A DNA stretch of 64,000 nucleotides from JBNPEO01 sp050490315 (GTDB taxonomy: Bacteria > Actinomycetota > Actinomycetes > Actinomycetales > Micrococcaceae). Shown here piece after piece: positions 45,546 through 54,246 of the stretch (the first letter of the stretch is position 1; each line of letters begins with the position of its first letter). The stretch lies in contig NZ_JBNPEO010000007.1 in assembly GCF_050490315.1 (NCBI RefSeq), positions 62,001 to 126,000 on the forward strand, written 5' to 3'. Below the pieces are notes generated by a model. The model made no database searches, had not been told where the DNA came from, and saw only the letters and a list, made by a program, of their open reading frames with translations. Position numbers and translations under genes: made by a program.

Positions 45546-46248
45546 TAGTACTTACCTCGCTCAGAGTCGCCCGATAAACGGCGTCTAGTTCTTCAATTTT
45601 CATCCGGAGTTCTTCAGCGGTGGAAACTACGGCCGATACCCCTGCTTCCTCGAGCTCACCTTCTGGGGCGAAGCCCCAACGAACCCCAATACAATCCAGC
45701 CCGTTGGCCGAGGCCCCCACAACGTCCTGGTAGCGGTCTCCCACCATTACCGCCGCAGAGGATTCTAACTCTGCAAGGGCTGCACGCACGATCTCTGCTT
45801 TGCCGGGTGCCGAATTTGCGGATGCAGACTCATCGTCTGAGGAGCCGCGAATGGCAAGGAAATATTTGTCAATCCCATGATGCTCCAGCACAAGGTGTGC
45901 CATCGTCTGCGGCTTCTGCGTGGCCACAGCAACTTTCCGTCCGGACGCCGAAAGTACTTCCAAGAGTTCACGGACGCCGGGATACACCTTGCTCTTGGCA
46001 ATGCCCGTGGAGCGATATTTCGCCCGGTACCGGAGAATCACTTCATTAATAAGATCCTTAGGAACAAGGGCTATGGTCTCCAAGGCATCACTGAGCTTGG
46101 GACCAACCATTGCGTCCAACTGAGGCTGATCAGGCACCGGTAATCCCAATGACGCTAGCGCTGAGGAGATCCCACCCGTTATACCTCCGGCGGGGTCCAC
46201 AAGAGTGCCATCAAGATCGAAAATTACGGGCACCATTGTTTCAGTCAC
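45532..46248 (-). CDS. HAD family hydrolase (phosphoglycolate phosphatase-like)
   Basis: A 238-residue HAD phosphatase with VIFDLDGTLVDPAGG (nucleophile aspartate), VATQKPQTMAHLVL (motif II threonine), K (motif III) in PGKAEIVRAAL and VGDRYQDVVGASANGL (motif IV). It is closest in pattern to Gph/YfnB-like enzymes that remove phosphate from 2-phosphoglycolate or nucleotides; the real substrate is not known. GTG at 46248; an internal ATG (MVPVIF) five residues in is an alternative start. Overlaps the acyltransferase gene. Confidence 0.87.
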   Translation of the reverse strand: MTETMVPVIFDLDGTLVDPAGGITGGISSALASLGLPVPDQPQLDAMVGPKLSDALETIALVPKDLINEVILRYRAKYRSTGIAKSKVYPGVRELLEVLSASGRKVAVATQKPQTMAHLVLEHHGIDKYFLAIRGSSDDESASANSAPGKAEIVRAALAELESSAAVMVGDRYQDVVGASANGLDCIGVRWGFAPEGELEEAGVSAVVSTAEELRMKIEELDAVYRATLSEVSTNGAI

Positions 46249-46287
46249 CGGGTTAGTTTCTCACGAGCTCACCATCGGCCGAAACTT

Positions 46288-49218
46288 TTAGGAAAGCACT
46301 TCAGCCAAGAAGTGCCCCGTAAAGCTCTCCTGGGACTTAGCAACTTGCTCAGGTGTTCCGGTGGCGATGATCCGGCCACCGCCGGAGCCACCGTTCGGGC
46401 CCAAGTCCACAATCCAATCCGCACTCTTAATGACGTCAAGATTGTGCTCGATGGTGATCACCGTGTTGCCTTTATCAACCAGGCCCTGCAACACCAGCAG
46501 CAACTTACGAATATCCTCAAAGTGCAGGCCAGTGGTGGGCTCGTCCAAGACATAAATACTGCGACCGTTGGAACGCTTTTGAAGTTCAGCCGCAAGTTTC
46601 ACGCGCTGTGCTTCACCACCAGAAAGCGTGGTTGCAGGTTGGCCCAAGCGGACATAACCCAAGCCCACATCAACCAGCGTTTTGAGGTGCCGGGCAATCG
46701 GAGTAAATGCGGCGAAGAACTCAGCACCTTCTTCGATGGGCATGTTCAACACATCAGCAATCGACTTGCCCTTGTAAAGGACTTCAAGTGTCTCGCGGTT
46801 GTAGCGAGCGCCATGGCAGACCTCGCAAGGAACATAAACATCCGGAAGGAAGTTCATTTCGATCTTGAGGGTTCCATCGCCCGAACATGCTTCGCAGCGC
46901 CCGCCCTTGACGTTGAAGGAGAAGCGGCCGGGCAAATACCCGCGCACCTTAGATTCGTTCGTTTCAGCGAACAACTTACGAATGTTGTCAAAAACACCCG
47001 TATATGTTGCCGGGTTAGAGCGGGGTGTGCGTCCAATGGGGCTTTGATCAACGTGAACCACTTTGTCCAAGTGCTCCAAGCCTTCAATGGAACGGTGACG
47101 ACCAGCCACCTGCCGGGCTCCGTTGAGTTTGTTAGCCAGAACCTTGTAGAGAATCTCGTTGACCAAGGTGGACTTACCCGAGCCGCTGACACCAGTAACG
47201 GCTGTCAACAATCCCAAGGGGAAGGCCGCGTCAACGTTGTTCAGGTTATTCTCGCGAGCCCCAATGACCTTGAGCTCACGCTTTTTGTCATACTTACGCC
47301 GCTTTTTAGGAGTTTCAATACTCTTACGGCCGGAAAGGTAATCACCGGTCAAGGAACCCGTATTGGCCAACAGATCCTGGTAAGTGCCCGAGTGCACCAC
47401 CACACCGCCGTGTTCGCCAGCGCCGGGTCCAATGTCAACAACCCAGTCAGCTTCATGGATGGTGTCTTCGTCGTGCTCAACCACAATTAAAGTGTTGCCG
47501 AGGTCCCGCAAACGAGTGAGTGTTTCGATCAGTCGGCGGTTATCCCGCTGGTGCAGTCCAATAGACGGCTCATCCAAAACATACAAAACACCAACCAAGC
47601 CGGAACCGATTTGGGTTGCTAGCCGGATACGCTGTGCTTCGCCTCCAGACAATGTCCCGGAAGGACGCTCGAGGTTCAAGTAGTCCAAACCAACGTCCAG
47701 CAAAAAACGCAGCCGTGCTTGGATTTCTTTGAGTACTTGGTTGGCGATCTGCGCCTCACGCCCGGTCAGGACCAAAGTGTCTAAAAAGTGCGAGCACTCA
47801 CGCATGGGCATCGCAGCAACTTCTGCGATCGACTTTCCGTTAATCAGGACAGACAAAGATGCCGGGTTCAACCGGGCACCACCACATGCTGGGCAAGGAA
47901 TCTGTCGCATGTACTCTTCGTAACGGTCCCGTGCTGTGTCCGATTCCGTTTCACCGTGTTTGCGGTGGACGTACTCGATTACGCCTTCAAACCCGGTGCT
48001 GTACTTACGTTCACGGCCAAAGCGGTTGCGGTATTGAACAACTACTTTGTGATCTTTACCGTGCAGCACGGTCTTGCGGACTTCCGCTGGAAGCTTCTCC
48101 CACGCAATGTCCATGGAGAAGCCGAGCTCGTCAGCCAAGCCTTCAAGCAGACGGTTCCAGTACTCCTGTGTGGCAGCCCCGAGCGACCAAGGAGCCACCG
48201 CGCCATCCGCCAGTGATAGACCGGGGTTGGGAATAATCAGTTCCTCGTCAACCTCAAGCTTGGTGCCGATACCGCTGCACTCAGAGCAAGCGCCAAAGGG
48301 ATTGTTAAAGGAGAAGGAGCGCGGCTCGATCTCATCGATCGCCAGAGGATGTTCGTTGGGGCACGCCAAGTTCTCCGAGAATGCCCGAACCCGATCAGGA
48401 TCATCTGCCTCTAAGTCAACAAATTCAGCGAGCACACGGCCCTCCGCCAAGCCCAGTGCAGTTTCAACCGAATCTGTAAGCCGCTGACTGATGCCTTCTT
48501 TTACCACCAAACGGTCCACCACTACTTCGATGGTGTGCTTAAACTGCTTGCCAAGTTTCGGTGGCTCGGACAGTTGGATCAATTCACCATCAACCCGGGC
48601 CCGTGAATACCCCTTGGCCGTGAGTTCCTTAAAGAGATCCACAAATTCGCCCTTGCGAGCACGAACAACCGGTGCCAAAACTTGGAACCGTGTCCCTTCT
48701 TTAAGCTCAAGGAGCTGATCCACAATCTGTTGCGGAGTTTGCTTGATAACCGGTTCGCCACAGACTGGGCAGTGTGGGCGACCTACACGCGCCCAGAGAA
48801 GCCGCATGTAGTCATAAATTTCGGTAATGGTTCCCACCGTGGAACGAGGGTTTTTGCTCGTGGATTTCTGGTCAATAGAAACGGCCGGTGAAAGACCTTC
48901 AATGAAGTCCACGTCCGGTTTGTCTACTTGGCCCAAAAACTGGCGGGCATAGGCCGAAAGCGATTCGACGTAGCGTCGCTGCCCCTCAGCGAAGATGGTG
49001 TCGAACGCGAGGGAGGATTTACCTGATCCGGACAAGCCGGTGAAGACAATCATGGCGTCACGGGGCAAATCTAGGTCAACGTTGCGCAGGTTATGTTCCC
49101 GCGCCCCCTTGACAACCAACCGTGAGAGATCCGGCTTTCCCGCAGGGTGCGGCAGGTCGGCGGCGAGTTCTGTGGCGGTCAAGGACTGGGCTGCTTTATC
49201 CGAAGAGACATTAGGCAC
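46288..49218 (-). CDS. uvrA: Excinuclease ABC subunit UvrA
   Basis: Damage-recognition ATPase of nucleotide excision repair. The 976-residue protein has two ABC modules. The first has Walker A FTGLSGSGKSSLAFDTIFAEGQ, then CPVCG and CPACGGARLNP cysteine sites, and LSGGEAQRIRLATQIGSGLVG. The second has VTGVSGSGKSTLVNEIL, a zinc module (CEACSGDGTLKIEMNF, CEVCHGARYNRETL), LSGGEAQRVKLAAEL and the closing HNLDVIKSADWIVDLGP. The long plus-strand frame at 46312-47490 is its antisense shadow. GTG start at 49218 with a -10 six bases upstream and a LexA-like box. Confidence 0.97.
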   Translation of the reverse strand: MPNVSSDKAAQSLTATELAADLPHPAGKPDLSRLVVKGAREHNLRNVDLDLPRDAMIVFTGLSGSGKSSLAFDTIFAEGQRRYVESLSAYARQFLGQVDKPDVDFIEGLSPAVSIDQKSTSKNPRSTVGTITEIYDYMRLLWARVGRPHCPVCGEPVIKQTPQQIVDQLLELKEGTRFQVLAPVVRARKGEFVDLFKELTAKGYSRARVDGELIQLSEPPKLGKQFKHTIEVVVDRLVVKEGISQRLTDSVETALGLAEGRVLAEFVDLEADDPDRVRAFSENLACPNEHPLAIDEIEPRSFSFNNPFGACSECSGIGTKLEVDEELIIPNPGLSLADGAVAPWSLGAATQEYWNRLLEGLADELGFSMDIAWEKLPAEVRKTVLHGKDHKVVVQYRNRFGRERKYSTGFEGVIEYVHRKHGETESDTARDRYEEYMRQIPCPACGGARLNPASLSVLINGKSIAEVAAMPMRECSHFLDTLVLTGREAQIANQVLKEIQARLRFLLDVGLDYLNLERPSGTLSGGEAQRIRLATQIGSGLVGVLYVLDEPSIGLHQRDNRRLIETLTRLRDLGNTLIVVEHDEDTIHEADWVVDIGPGAGEHGGVVVHSGTYQDLLANTGSLTGDYLSGRKSIETPKKRRKYDKKRELKVIGARENNLNNVDAAFPLGLLTAVTGVSGSGKSTLVNEILYKVLANKLNGARQVAGRHRSIEGLEHLDKVVHVDQSPIGRTPRSNPATYTGVFDNIRKLFAETNESKVRGYLPGRFSFNVKGGRCEACSGDGTLKIEMNFLPDVYVPCEVCHGARYNRETLEVLYKGKSIADVLNMPIEEGAEFFAAFTPIARHLKTLVDVGLGYVRLGQPATTLSGGEAQRVKLAAELQKRSNGRSIYVLDEPTTGLHFEDIRKLLLVLQGLVDKGNTVITIEHNLDVIKSADWIVDLGPNGGSGGGRIIATGTPEQVAKSQESFTGHFLAEVLS

Positions 49219-49224
49219 GCCCTA

Positions 49225-49247
49225 ATGCTAATCGAAAACCTGTTCGA
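49225..49247 (-). promoter_or_regulatory. uvrA promoter with LexA-like SOS box
   Basis: On the minus strand: TCGAACAGGTTTTCGA (49232-49247), one mismatch from the actinobacterial LexA consensus TCGAAC-N4-GTTCGA, followed after one base by TAGCAT (49225-49230) as -10 and six bases later the GTG start. The box fits the spacer between -35 and -10, so LexA binding would block RNA polymerase. The start appears leaderless. Confidence 0.7.
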
Positions 49248-49262
49248 ATTTCCACGCCCGGT

Positions 49263-49652
49263 CTAGTCACCGTATACGCCTCCTAGTATTTGCACGGCTT
49301 CGGCAAAGTTCAAGCCGTTGGACTTCGCCAGCAGCGCAAATTGTGTTGCCCCTGCACGGAGTCGTTCTGTCCGATCGTCCCTTGCCCGCAGCACTGTACC
49401 GTGTCTGCCGCGGGTCTCCACTACACCCGCCTCCTCAAGTTCCTTATACGCCCGCGCAACAGTATGTGGCGCTACGCCAATCTCAGCGGCGAGGGCGCGC
49501 ACCGCCGGAAGCCGTGTGCCAGGTGGTAAGGAGCCGGCGTCGGATAATTCGAGGATGTGACTTCGCAACTGGTCAAAAAGCGGAACACTGCTTTGAGTAT
49601 TGGGACGCCACAACCCGGGGAAATCGGGAATACCAGCTGCTGCGTTACTCAC
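49263..49652 (-). CDS. GntR family regulator, YtrA-like
   Basis: A 129-residue transcriptional regulator with the GntR winged helix (PLFDQLRSHILELSDAGSLPPGTRLPAVRALAAEIGVAPHTVARAYKELEEAGVVETRGRHGTVL, about 24-88) and only a short C-terminal helix instead of an effector domain, as in the YtrA subfamily. These often control neighbouring ABC transporter genes. The GTG at 49652 overlaps the end of the ABC gene by eight bases and has GAGGAAC as ribosome site. Last gene of the ABC-ABC-GntR unit, so it probably regulates that operon. Confidence 0.85.
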   Translation of the reverse strand: MSNAAAGIPDFPGLWRPNTQSSVPLFDQLRSHILELSDAGSLPPGTRLPAVRALAAEIGVAPHTVARAYKELEEAGVVETRGRHGTVLRARDDRTERLRAGATQFALLAKSNGLNFAEAVQILGGVYGD

Positions 49653-51447
49653 GAGGTTCCTCCACGTTGTTGACGGTATTGGGACTGTCCTGCCCGGAAA
49701 ACTGCGATTGGTAAAGCGAGGCATATAGTTGCGAATTTTCCAGCAACTGTGCGTGAGTTCCCTGCTCCACGATCTTGCCATGATCCAAGACCAGAATGAG
49801 GTTTGCGTCGCGAACTGTTGCTAGCCGGTGGGCAATAACGAAGCTGGTTCGGTGCCGTTGCAACTCACCCGCTGCCTGCCTGATCTGTACCTCGGTACGG
49901 GTGTCCACTGAACTCGTGGCCTCATCCAAAATAAGAACCGCCGGATTCACCAAGTGAGCCCGGGCAATGGTGACCAACTGCTGCTGCCCACGGCTGATCC
50001 CCTCTCCGCCATCTCCCAGCAGGGTGCTATATCCGTCCGGCAGGGCCCGAACGAAGTGATCCACGTGAGCTGAGCGCGCGGCCTCAATCATGTCTTCTTC
50101 GCTCGCGTCCAGACGGCCGTACTGCACGTTGTCCCGGATACTGCCGGCGAACAGCCACGCATCTTGAAGGACCATTCCAAAGTGTGAACGCAGGTCATCT
50201 TGGTCCATCCGTGCAATGTCTATGCCGTCCACCGTGATTCGCCCTCTCACCGGCTCATAAAAGCCCATCAGTAGGTTCACAAGCGTTGTTTTGCCGGCGC
50301 CAGTGGGTCCAACAATGGCCACTGTCCAACCGGGCTCAGCTGTGAAGTTCACGTGTTCAATCAATGGCGAATCATGCTGGAAGGCGAAGCTGACATCGTG
50401 GAATTGCACTCGGCCACGCACGGGTGCGGGCGTGGCCTCAAGCGTGTTGTGGTGGTGGATTTCCTGGGCCTCAAGAACTTCGAAAATACGGCTGGCAGAC
50501 GTCAACCCGGACTGGATCACCCCAGCCACTGAACTCATCTGCCCCATGGGTTGATTAAACAGTCTTGCGAACTGGATAAAGGCTTGAATGCCGCCAATGC
50601 TGATTCCCCCCACGGAGGCCTGCAGCGCACCCACCACTACAACGGCGATGTATGCCAAGTTGTTCACCACAAGCATCAGAGGAGCCAACGCGCCACTCAC
50701 AAATTGGGCTTGGGCGGAGGCCCGCTCCAAGTTGCTGTTTGCCTGGTTGAATTTTGCGAGCTTGTCATTATTCATGCCGTGACTTTGCAATACTGCCAGC
50801 GCTGAATAGTCCTCCTCAACTTGTGCGTTGAGCTCGGCAGTGAGGCTCCATTGCTGGGCAAAGTACTTCTGTGAACGGCGGGTCAAAAGCCAAGCAACCA
50901 CTAGAGACAGTGGCACTGAAAGCACTGTGACCAGCGCCAGCACGGGTGAGACGAGCAACATTACAGCCAGCACAGTGACCAGCATGATCACAGCTTGAAT
51001 GATCTGAGTCAGCGTCTGATTGAGGGTCTGAGCCAAATTGTCCATGTCATCGCTGGCTTTGCTCAGCACCGTGCCACGGCTTTCACCATGAAAATAGCTC
51101 ACCGGCAGGCGATGAAGCTTTGCTTCAACATCTTGGCGGAGCCGAAACATCAGCCTTTGAACTGCGCGAGCAGTCAGTGACCCTTGTAGCCAGCTGGCGC
51201 CGGAGGCCGCTATGTACATAACGGTAACTAAGGCCAATAGCCGGGCTAAGGGCGGAACATCTAGGCGCGCCCCACTGATTGCAGGAATCAGCAGGTCAGT
51301 GGCGTCGCCGAGCAATTTGGGAGCCAAAACGTTGAGCACCACAAACACCACTGTTGCCCCAATTCCGCCCAGTAGAAGGCGGCGATGAGGGCGCAGGCGC
51401 CGCAATAGTTTTCTGGCTGCTGCACGTAGAGGCAATTGCGTGGTCAC
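49645..51447 (-). CDS. ABC exporter subunit 2 (fused membrane and ATP domains)
   Basis: A 600-residue half-transporter with six N-terminal transmembrane helices and a C-terminal ATPase. Walker A GPTGAGKTTLVNLL, Walker B VLILDEATSSVD and H-loop IAHRLATVRDA are intact, but the signature is ISRGQQQLVTIARAH, a degenerate LSGGQ. This pairs with the degenerate Walker B of the upstream subunit, as in heterodimeric multidrug exporters such as BmrCD. It begins inside the stop of subunit 1 (overlap of four bases). Confidence 0.9.
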   Translation of the reverse strand: MTTQLPLRAAARKLLRRLRPHRRLLLGGIGATVVFVVLNVLAPKLLGDATDLLIPAISGARLDVPPLARLLALVTVMYIAASGASWLQGSLTARAVQRLMFRLRQDVEAKLHRLPVSYFHGESRGTVLSKASDDMDNLAQTLNQTLTQIIQAVIMLVTVLAVMLLVSPVLALVTVLSVPLSLVVAWLLTRRSQKYFAQQWSLTAELNAQVEEDYSALAVLQSHGMNNDKLAKFNQANSNLERASAQAQFVSGALAPLMLVVNNLAYIAVVVVGALQASVGGISIGGIQAFIQFARLFNQPMGQMSSVAGVIQSGLTSASRIFEVLEAQEIHHHNTLEATPAPVRGRVQFHDVSFAFQHDSPLIEHVNFTAEPGWTVAIVGPTGAGKTTLVNLLMGFYEPVRGRITVDGIDIARMDQDDLRSHFGMVLQDAWLFAGSIRDNVQYGRLDASEEDMIEAARSAHVDHFVRALPDGYSTLLGDGGEGISRGQQQLVTIARAHLVNPAVLILDEATSSVDTRTEVQIRQAAGELQRHRTSFVIAHRLATVRDANLILVLDHGKIVEQGTHAQLLENSQLYASLYQSQFSGQDSPNTVNNVEEPRE

Positions 51448-53195
51448 TGGGCAGGCTCTGGTGCAAGACTAAGATCGTCGTTCTGCGAATCTGCTATCTC
51501 GCGATAATCTGCGCTGCTGAGTAACAACTCTTGGTGCGTTCCTCGCGCAACTATGGCACCGTCGTCGAGCACTAAGATCTGTTCGGCGTTTTGGACGCTA
51601 CTCACCTTTTGGGCAACCCTTACGACGACGGCGCTGGCGGTATACCTTCGCATGGAACCTTGGATGCGGGCTTCGGTAGCAGAGTCTAAGGCTGAGAATG
51701 AGTCGTCGAAAAGGATCACTTGGGGCCTATGTGCGAACGCTCGGGCTAAGGCAATTCGTTGGCGCTGCCCACCCGAGAGATTCGCACCATCCTGGCTTAT
51801 TCGTACTTCGAGCTGCTCTGGCATGGCGGCAACAAATTCAGCTGCTTGAGCGGCGTACAGAGCCTCCCAGACGTGCTCATCACTGAGCGAGGTGTTTCCA
51901 GCCCGAACGTTCTCCGCAATTGTCCCGTTAAACAGAACGGCGGCTTGGGGTATATAAGCAATCCGATCTCGAAGCTCGGCTAGGGTCACTTGTGGGAGCG
52001 GCAGTCCTCCCAGTTTCACGCACCCGGAGCTTGGGTCTAGTAGCCGAGGAATGAGCTGAAGAAGAAGAGATTTTCCGCTGCCCGTGGCGCCTAGGATCGC
52101 CGTAGTGGTGCCCGGTTTTGCGGTGAAACTGATATTGCTGAGGACCTGGTCTTGGGCTCCTTCGAAGCGGACGCCAACGGAGACAAACTCTAGGTCTTGG
52201 GGACCACGAGACGAGAATAATTGGGGCTGCTGCGGGTCAAGGATACTGGGTTGGGTGTTGAGTACTTGGCTGATGCGTTCGGCGCTTGCAGCTGCCCGTG
52301 GCGCCCAGGATAAAACAAACATCACGGACATAATCGCCACAAGAATCTGCATGATGTAGCTGATAAACGCTGTGAGGGCCCCAAGCTCCATTTGACCGTC
52401 GGCAATCCGCTGGGCACCGAACCAAATAACGGCTACCGAACCAAGGTTTACCACCACCATAATTGCCGGAATCATAAAGGCAATCCATTGCGCTGAGCTG
52501 AGGCTATTGCGGGTCAGGGCAACGTTGGCCTTTGTAAAGCGCTGGATCTCAAAGTCCTGCCGAACAAAGGCTCGGATAACACTCGTACCCATAATTTGTT
52601 CGCGGATCATGGCATTAACCCCGTCCAGGAGCACTTGGCCTTCGCGGTAAAGCGGCACTAACCGTCTGACAACGAGAGTCATAATGATGATCAGAGCTGG
52701 CACAATCACCAGAATGACGGCCGAGAGCGGCATGTCCTGCCGCATAGCCAACAGGATTCCGCCGATTCCAGTAATCGGCGCGCTAAGGACCAGCGAAAAA
52801 ATCATGACGGCCAGAGTTTGAATCTGTTGGACGTCATGACCGGTACGGGTCATCAAGGTGGCCACGCCAAACTTGGAGAAGTCAGCCACGCTCAGATTTT
52901 GAACGTGAGCAAATACTTCTCCCCGTAATTCACGCCCTACTCCCATCGCAACGTTGGCCCCAAGGTAACCTGCAGCCAGCGCCGCGAGCACTTGGACTAC
53001 AGAGACGCCAAGCATCAAGGCACCAAGTTGCAGAATTAGCCCACGGTCTCCGCCCACGATCCCTCGATCGATAATTTGGGCGTTGATGGTGGGCAAAATG
53101 AGCGCCCCAAGCGTTTGCACCGTCTGCAGAAGGATGATTCCGGACACTGCTGGCCATCGTTGGATCAGGCGCTGGAGCAAAAGGCGCATCAACAC
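51444..53195 (-). CDS. ABC exporter subunit 1 (fused membrane and ATP domains)
   Basis: A 583-residue half-transporter with an exporter membrane domain and an ATPase. Walker A GATGSGKSLLLQL and signature LSGGQRQRIALARAF are normal. Walker B reads VILFDDSFSALD (Asp in place of the catalytic Glu) and the H-loop histidine is Gln (VAQKVSSV). So this subunit provides the non-hydrolytic Walker side and the good signature. Start at GTG 53195, which has AGGAG with seven-base spacing; the upstream open frame is rejected. Substrate unknown; lipids or drugs are typical. Confidence 0.88.
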   Translation of the reverse strand: MLMRLLLQRLIQRWPAVSGIILLQTVQTLGALILPTINAQIIDRGIVGGDRGLILQLGALMLGVSVVQVLAALAAGYLGANVAMGVGRELRGEVFAHVQNLSVADFSKFGVATLMTRTGHDVQQIQTLAVMIFSLVLSAPITGIGGILLAMRQDMPLSAVILVIVPALIIIMTLVVRRLVPLYREGQVLLDGVNAMIREQIMGTSVIRAFVRQDFEIQRFTKANVALTRNSLSSAQWIAFMIPAIMVVVNLGSVAVIWFGAQRIADGQMELGALTAFISYIMQILVAIMSVMFVLSWAPRAAASAERISQVLNTQPSILDPQQPQLFSSRGPQDLEFVSVGVRFEGAQDQVLSNISFTAKPGTTTAILGATGSGKSLLLQLIPRLLDPSSGCVKLGGLPLPQVTLAELRDRIAYIPQAAVLFNGTIAENVRAGNTSLSDEHVWEALYAAQAAEFVAAMPEQLEVRISQDGANLSGGQRQRIALARAFAHRPQVILFDDSFSALDSATEARIQGSMRRYTASAVVVRVAQKVSSVQNAEQILVLDDGAIVARGTHQELLLSSADYREIADSQNDDLSLAPEPAQ

Positions 53196-53288
53196 CTGGC
53201 GGCTCCTATCCTGAGCTAGTTGGTCAGCGCTGCAGGTAAATGCCAATCGCTACCAAACGGCTAGTACCCCCGTAGCTACGCTCTGTGC

Positions 53289-53331
53289 ATTCTAAACACA
53301 CTTTCTTGCCACCGCTTGTCACATTTGTGAC
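53289..53331 (-). promoter_or_regulatory. Promoter and palindromic operator candidate of the ABC/GntR operon
   Basis: Perfect 14-base palindrome GTCACATTTGTGAC (53318-53331), and further toward the genes a TAGAAT -10 (53289-53294, minus strand). The palindrome is about 23 bases upstream of the -10, close to where the -35 would lie. GT...AC ends agree with GntR-type operators, so the GntR encoded at the end of the operon is a natural candidate binder. Confidence 0.5.
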
Positions 53332-53361
53332 GAAACTGTTGAGAAAGCAGTGAATTCTTAC

Positions 53362-54162
53362 TCACTGTTCTACGTTGGCGGTCTTCTGGCCTACGGCAAA
53401 CGTTCTGCGGAACGGGTAGATCGTGCCGTGCGCGCCGGATGGATACGCAGCGCGCAGCAAAGCCGAGTACTCTGCCTCGTATTCTTTGGCATCCGCCTCA
53501 TCAAGTGCGGACAACACCGGACGAAGGCCTGTTCCTCGCACCCATTCGAGAACCGGGTCTTGGCCCTGAAGTAGCTGCTGGTACGTTGTCTCCCATGCTT
53601 CCGCCTGCAGGCCGGCGTCTAGCATCATGGTGAGGTACTGGGCCGGTTCTGACACAACATCTGCGTGACGTAAAACCCCAGCGAGCCGTTCAGACCAGCG
53701 TGGCGAATCAGCGACTTCCCGCATTAGCTCGTGTGATGGGGCGTTGAAGTTTCCAGGAACCTGCAGCGCGAACCATGCACCCGGCCGAAGGGCCCGTAAC
53801 CACTCAACGAGCAGCTTCTGATGCTCCGGCACCCACTGCAACGCCGCATTTGTGATCACTACGTCGACCTCCGGTGCTGGCTGCCACGTGGCAATATCGC
53901 CTTGAACAAACTCGAGATTTGAATGCTTTGCAGCGTGTGTTTGGGCCCGCTCCAGCATGGCGGTTGAACTGTCCAAACCAATCACGCGAGCATTCGGCCA
54001 ACGCCGTGCCAAACTTGCGGTGAGATTACCGGGTCCGCAACCTAAGTCCACCACTACATCAGGGGATTCAGTCATCACCCTTCCCGCCAAATCGAAAAAA
54101 GGTCTGTCGCGGTAGTCACCAAATTGGGTGTACTTTGTGGGATCCCAGGTAACTTCCACCAT
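53362..54162 (-). CDS. tam: Trans-aconitate 2-methyltransferase-like protein
   Basis: SAM-dependent methyltransferase of 266 residues. Starting MVEVTWDPTKYTQFGDYRDRPF as in Tam proteins, it has the SAM loop VVDLGCGPGNLTASLARRW, VIGLDSSTAML, FVQGDIATWQP and NAALQWVPEHQ, and a C-terminal domain (LLRAAYPSGAHGTIYPFRRTFAVG). Tam methylates trans-aconitate to relieve aconitase inhibition. AGGAG precedes the ATG. It is downstream of, and apart from, the helicase gene on the opposite strand. Confidence 0.88.
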   Translation of the reverse strand: MVEVTWDPTKYTQFGDYRDRPFFDLAGRVMTESPDVVVDLGCGPGNLTASLARRWPNARVIGLDSSTAMLERAQTHAAKHSNLEFVQGDIATWQPAPEVDVVITNAALQWVPEHQKLLVEWLRALRPGAWFALQVPGNFNAPSHELMREVADSPRWSERLAGVLRHADVVSEPAQYLTMMLDAGLQAEAWETTYQQLLQGQDPVLEWVRGTGLRPVLSALDEADAKEYEAEYSALLRAAYPSGAHGTIYPFRRTFAVGQKTANVEQ

Positions 54163-54233
54163 GAAAAACTCCTGACCTTCTGCTTCGCTAGCGGGGAATT
54201 TCCTCCACCCACCTGAAGCCTACTATCGGGCAC

Positions 54234-54239
54234 TAAGCT
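54234..54239 (+). promoter_or_regulatory. -10 element for DUF3516 helicase mRNA
   Basis: TAAGCT followed by seven bases and the ATG at 54247. A GGAGGGG abuts the ATG, too close to be used as a ribosome site, so leaderless start is more likely. Confidence 0.45.
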
Positions 54240-54246
54240 GGAGGGG

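Noticed and set aside
46312..47490. 392-codon open frame on the plus strand
   Set aside because: Antisense to the C-terminal half of uvrA; shadow of a highly conserved gene.
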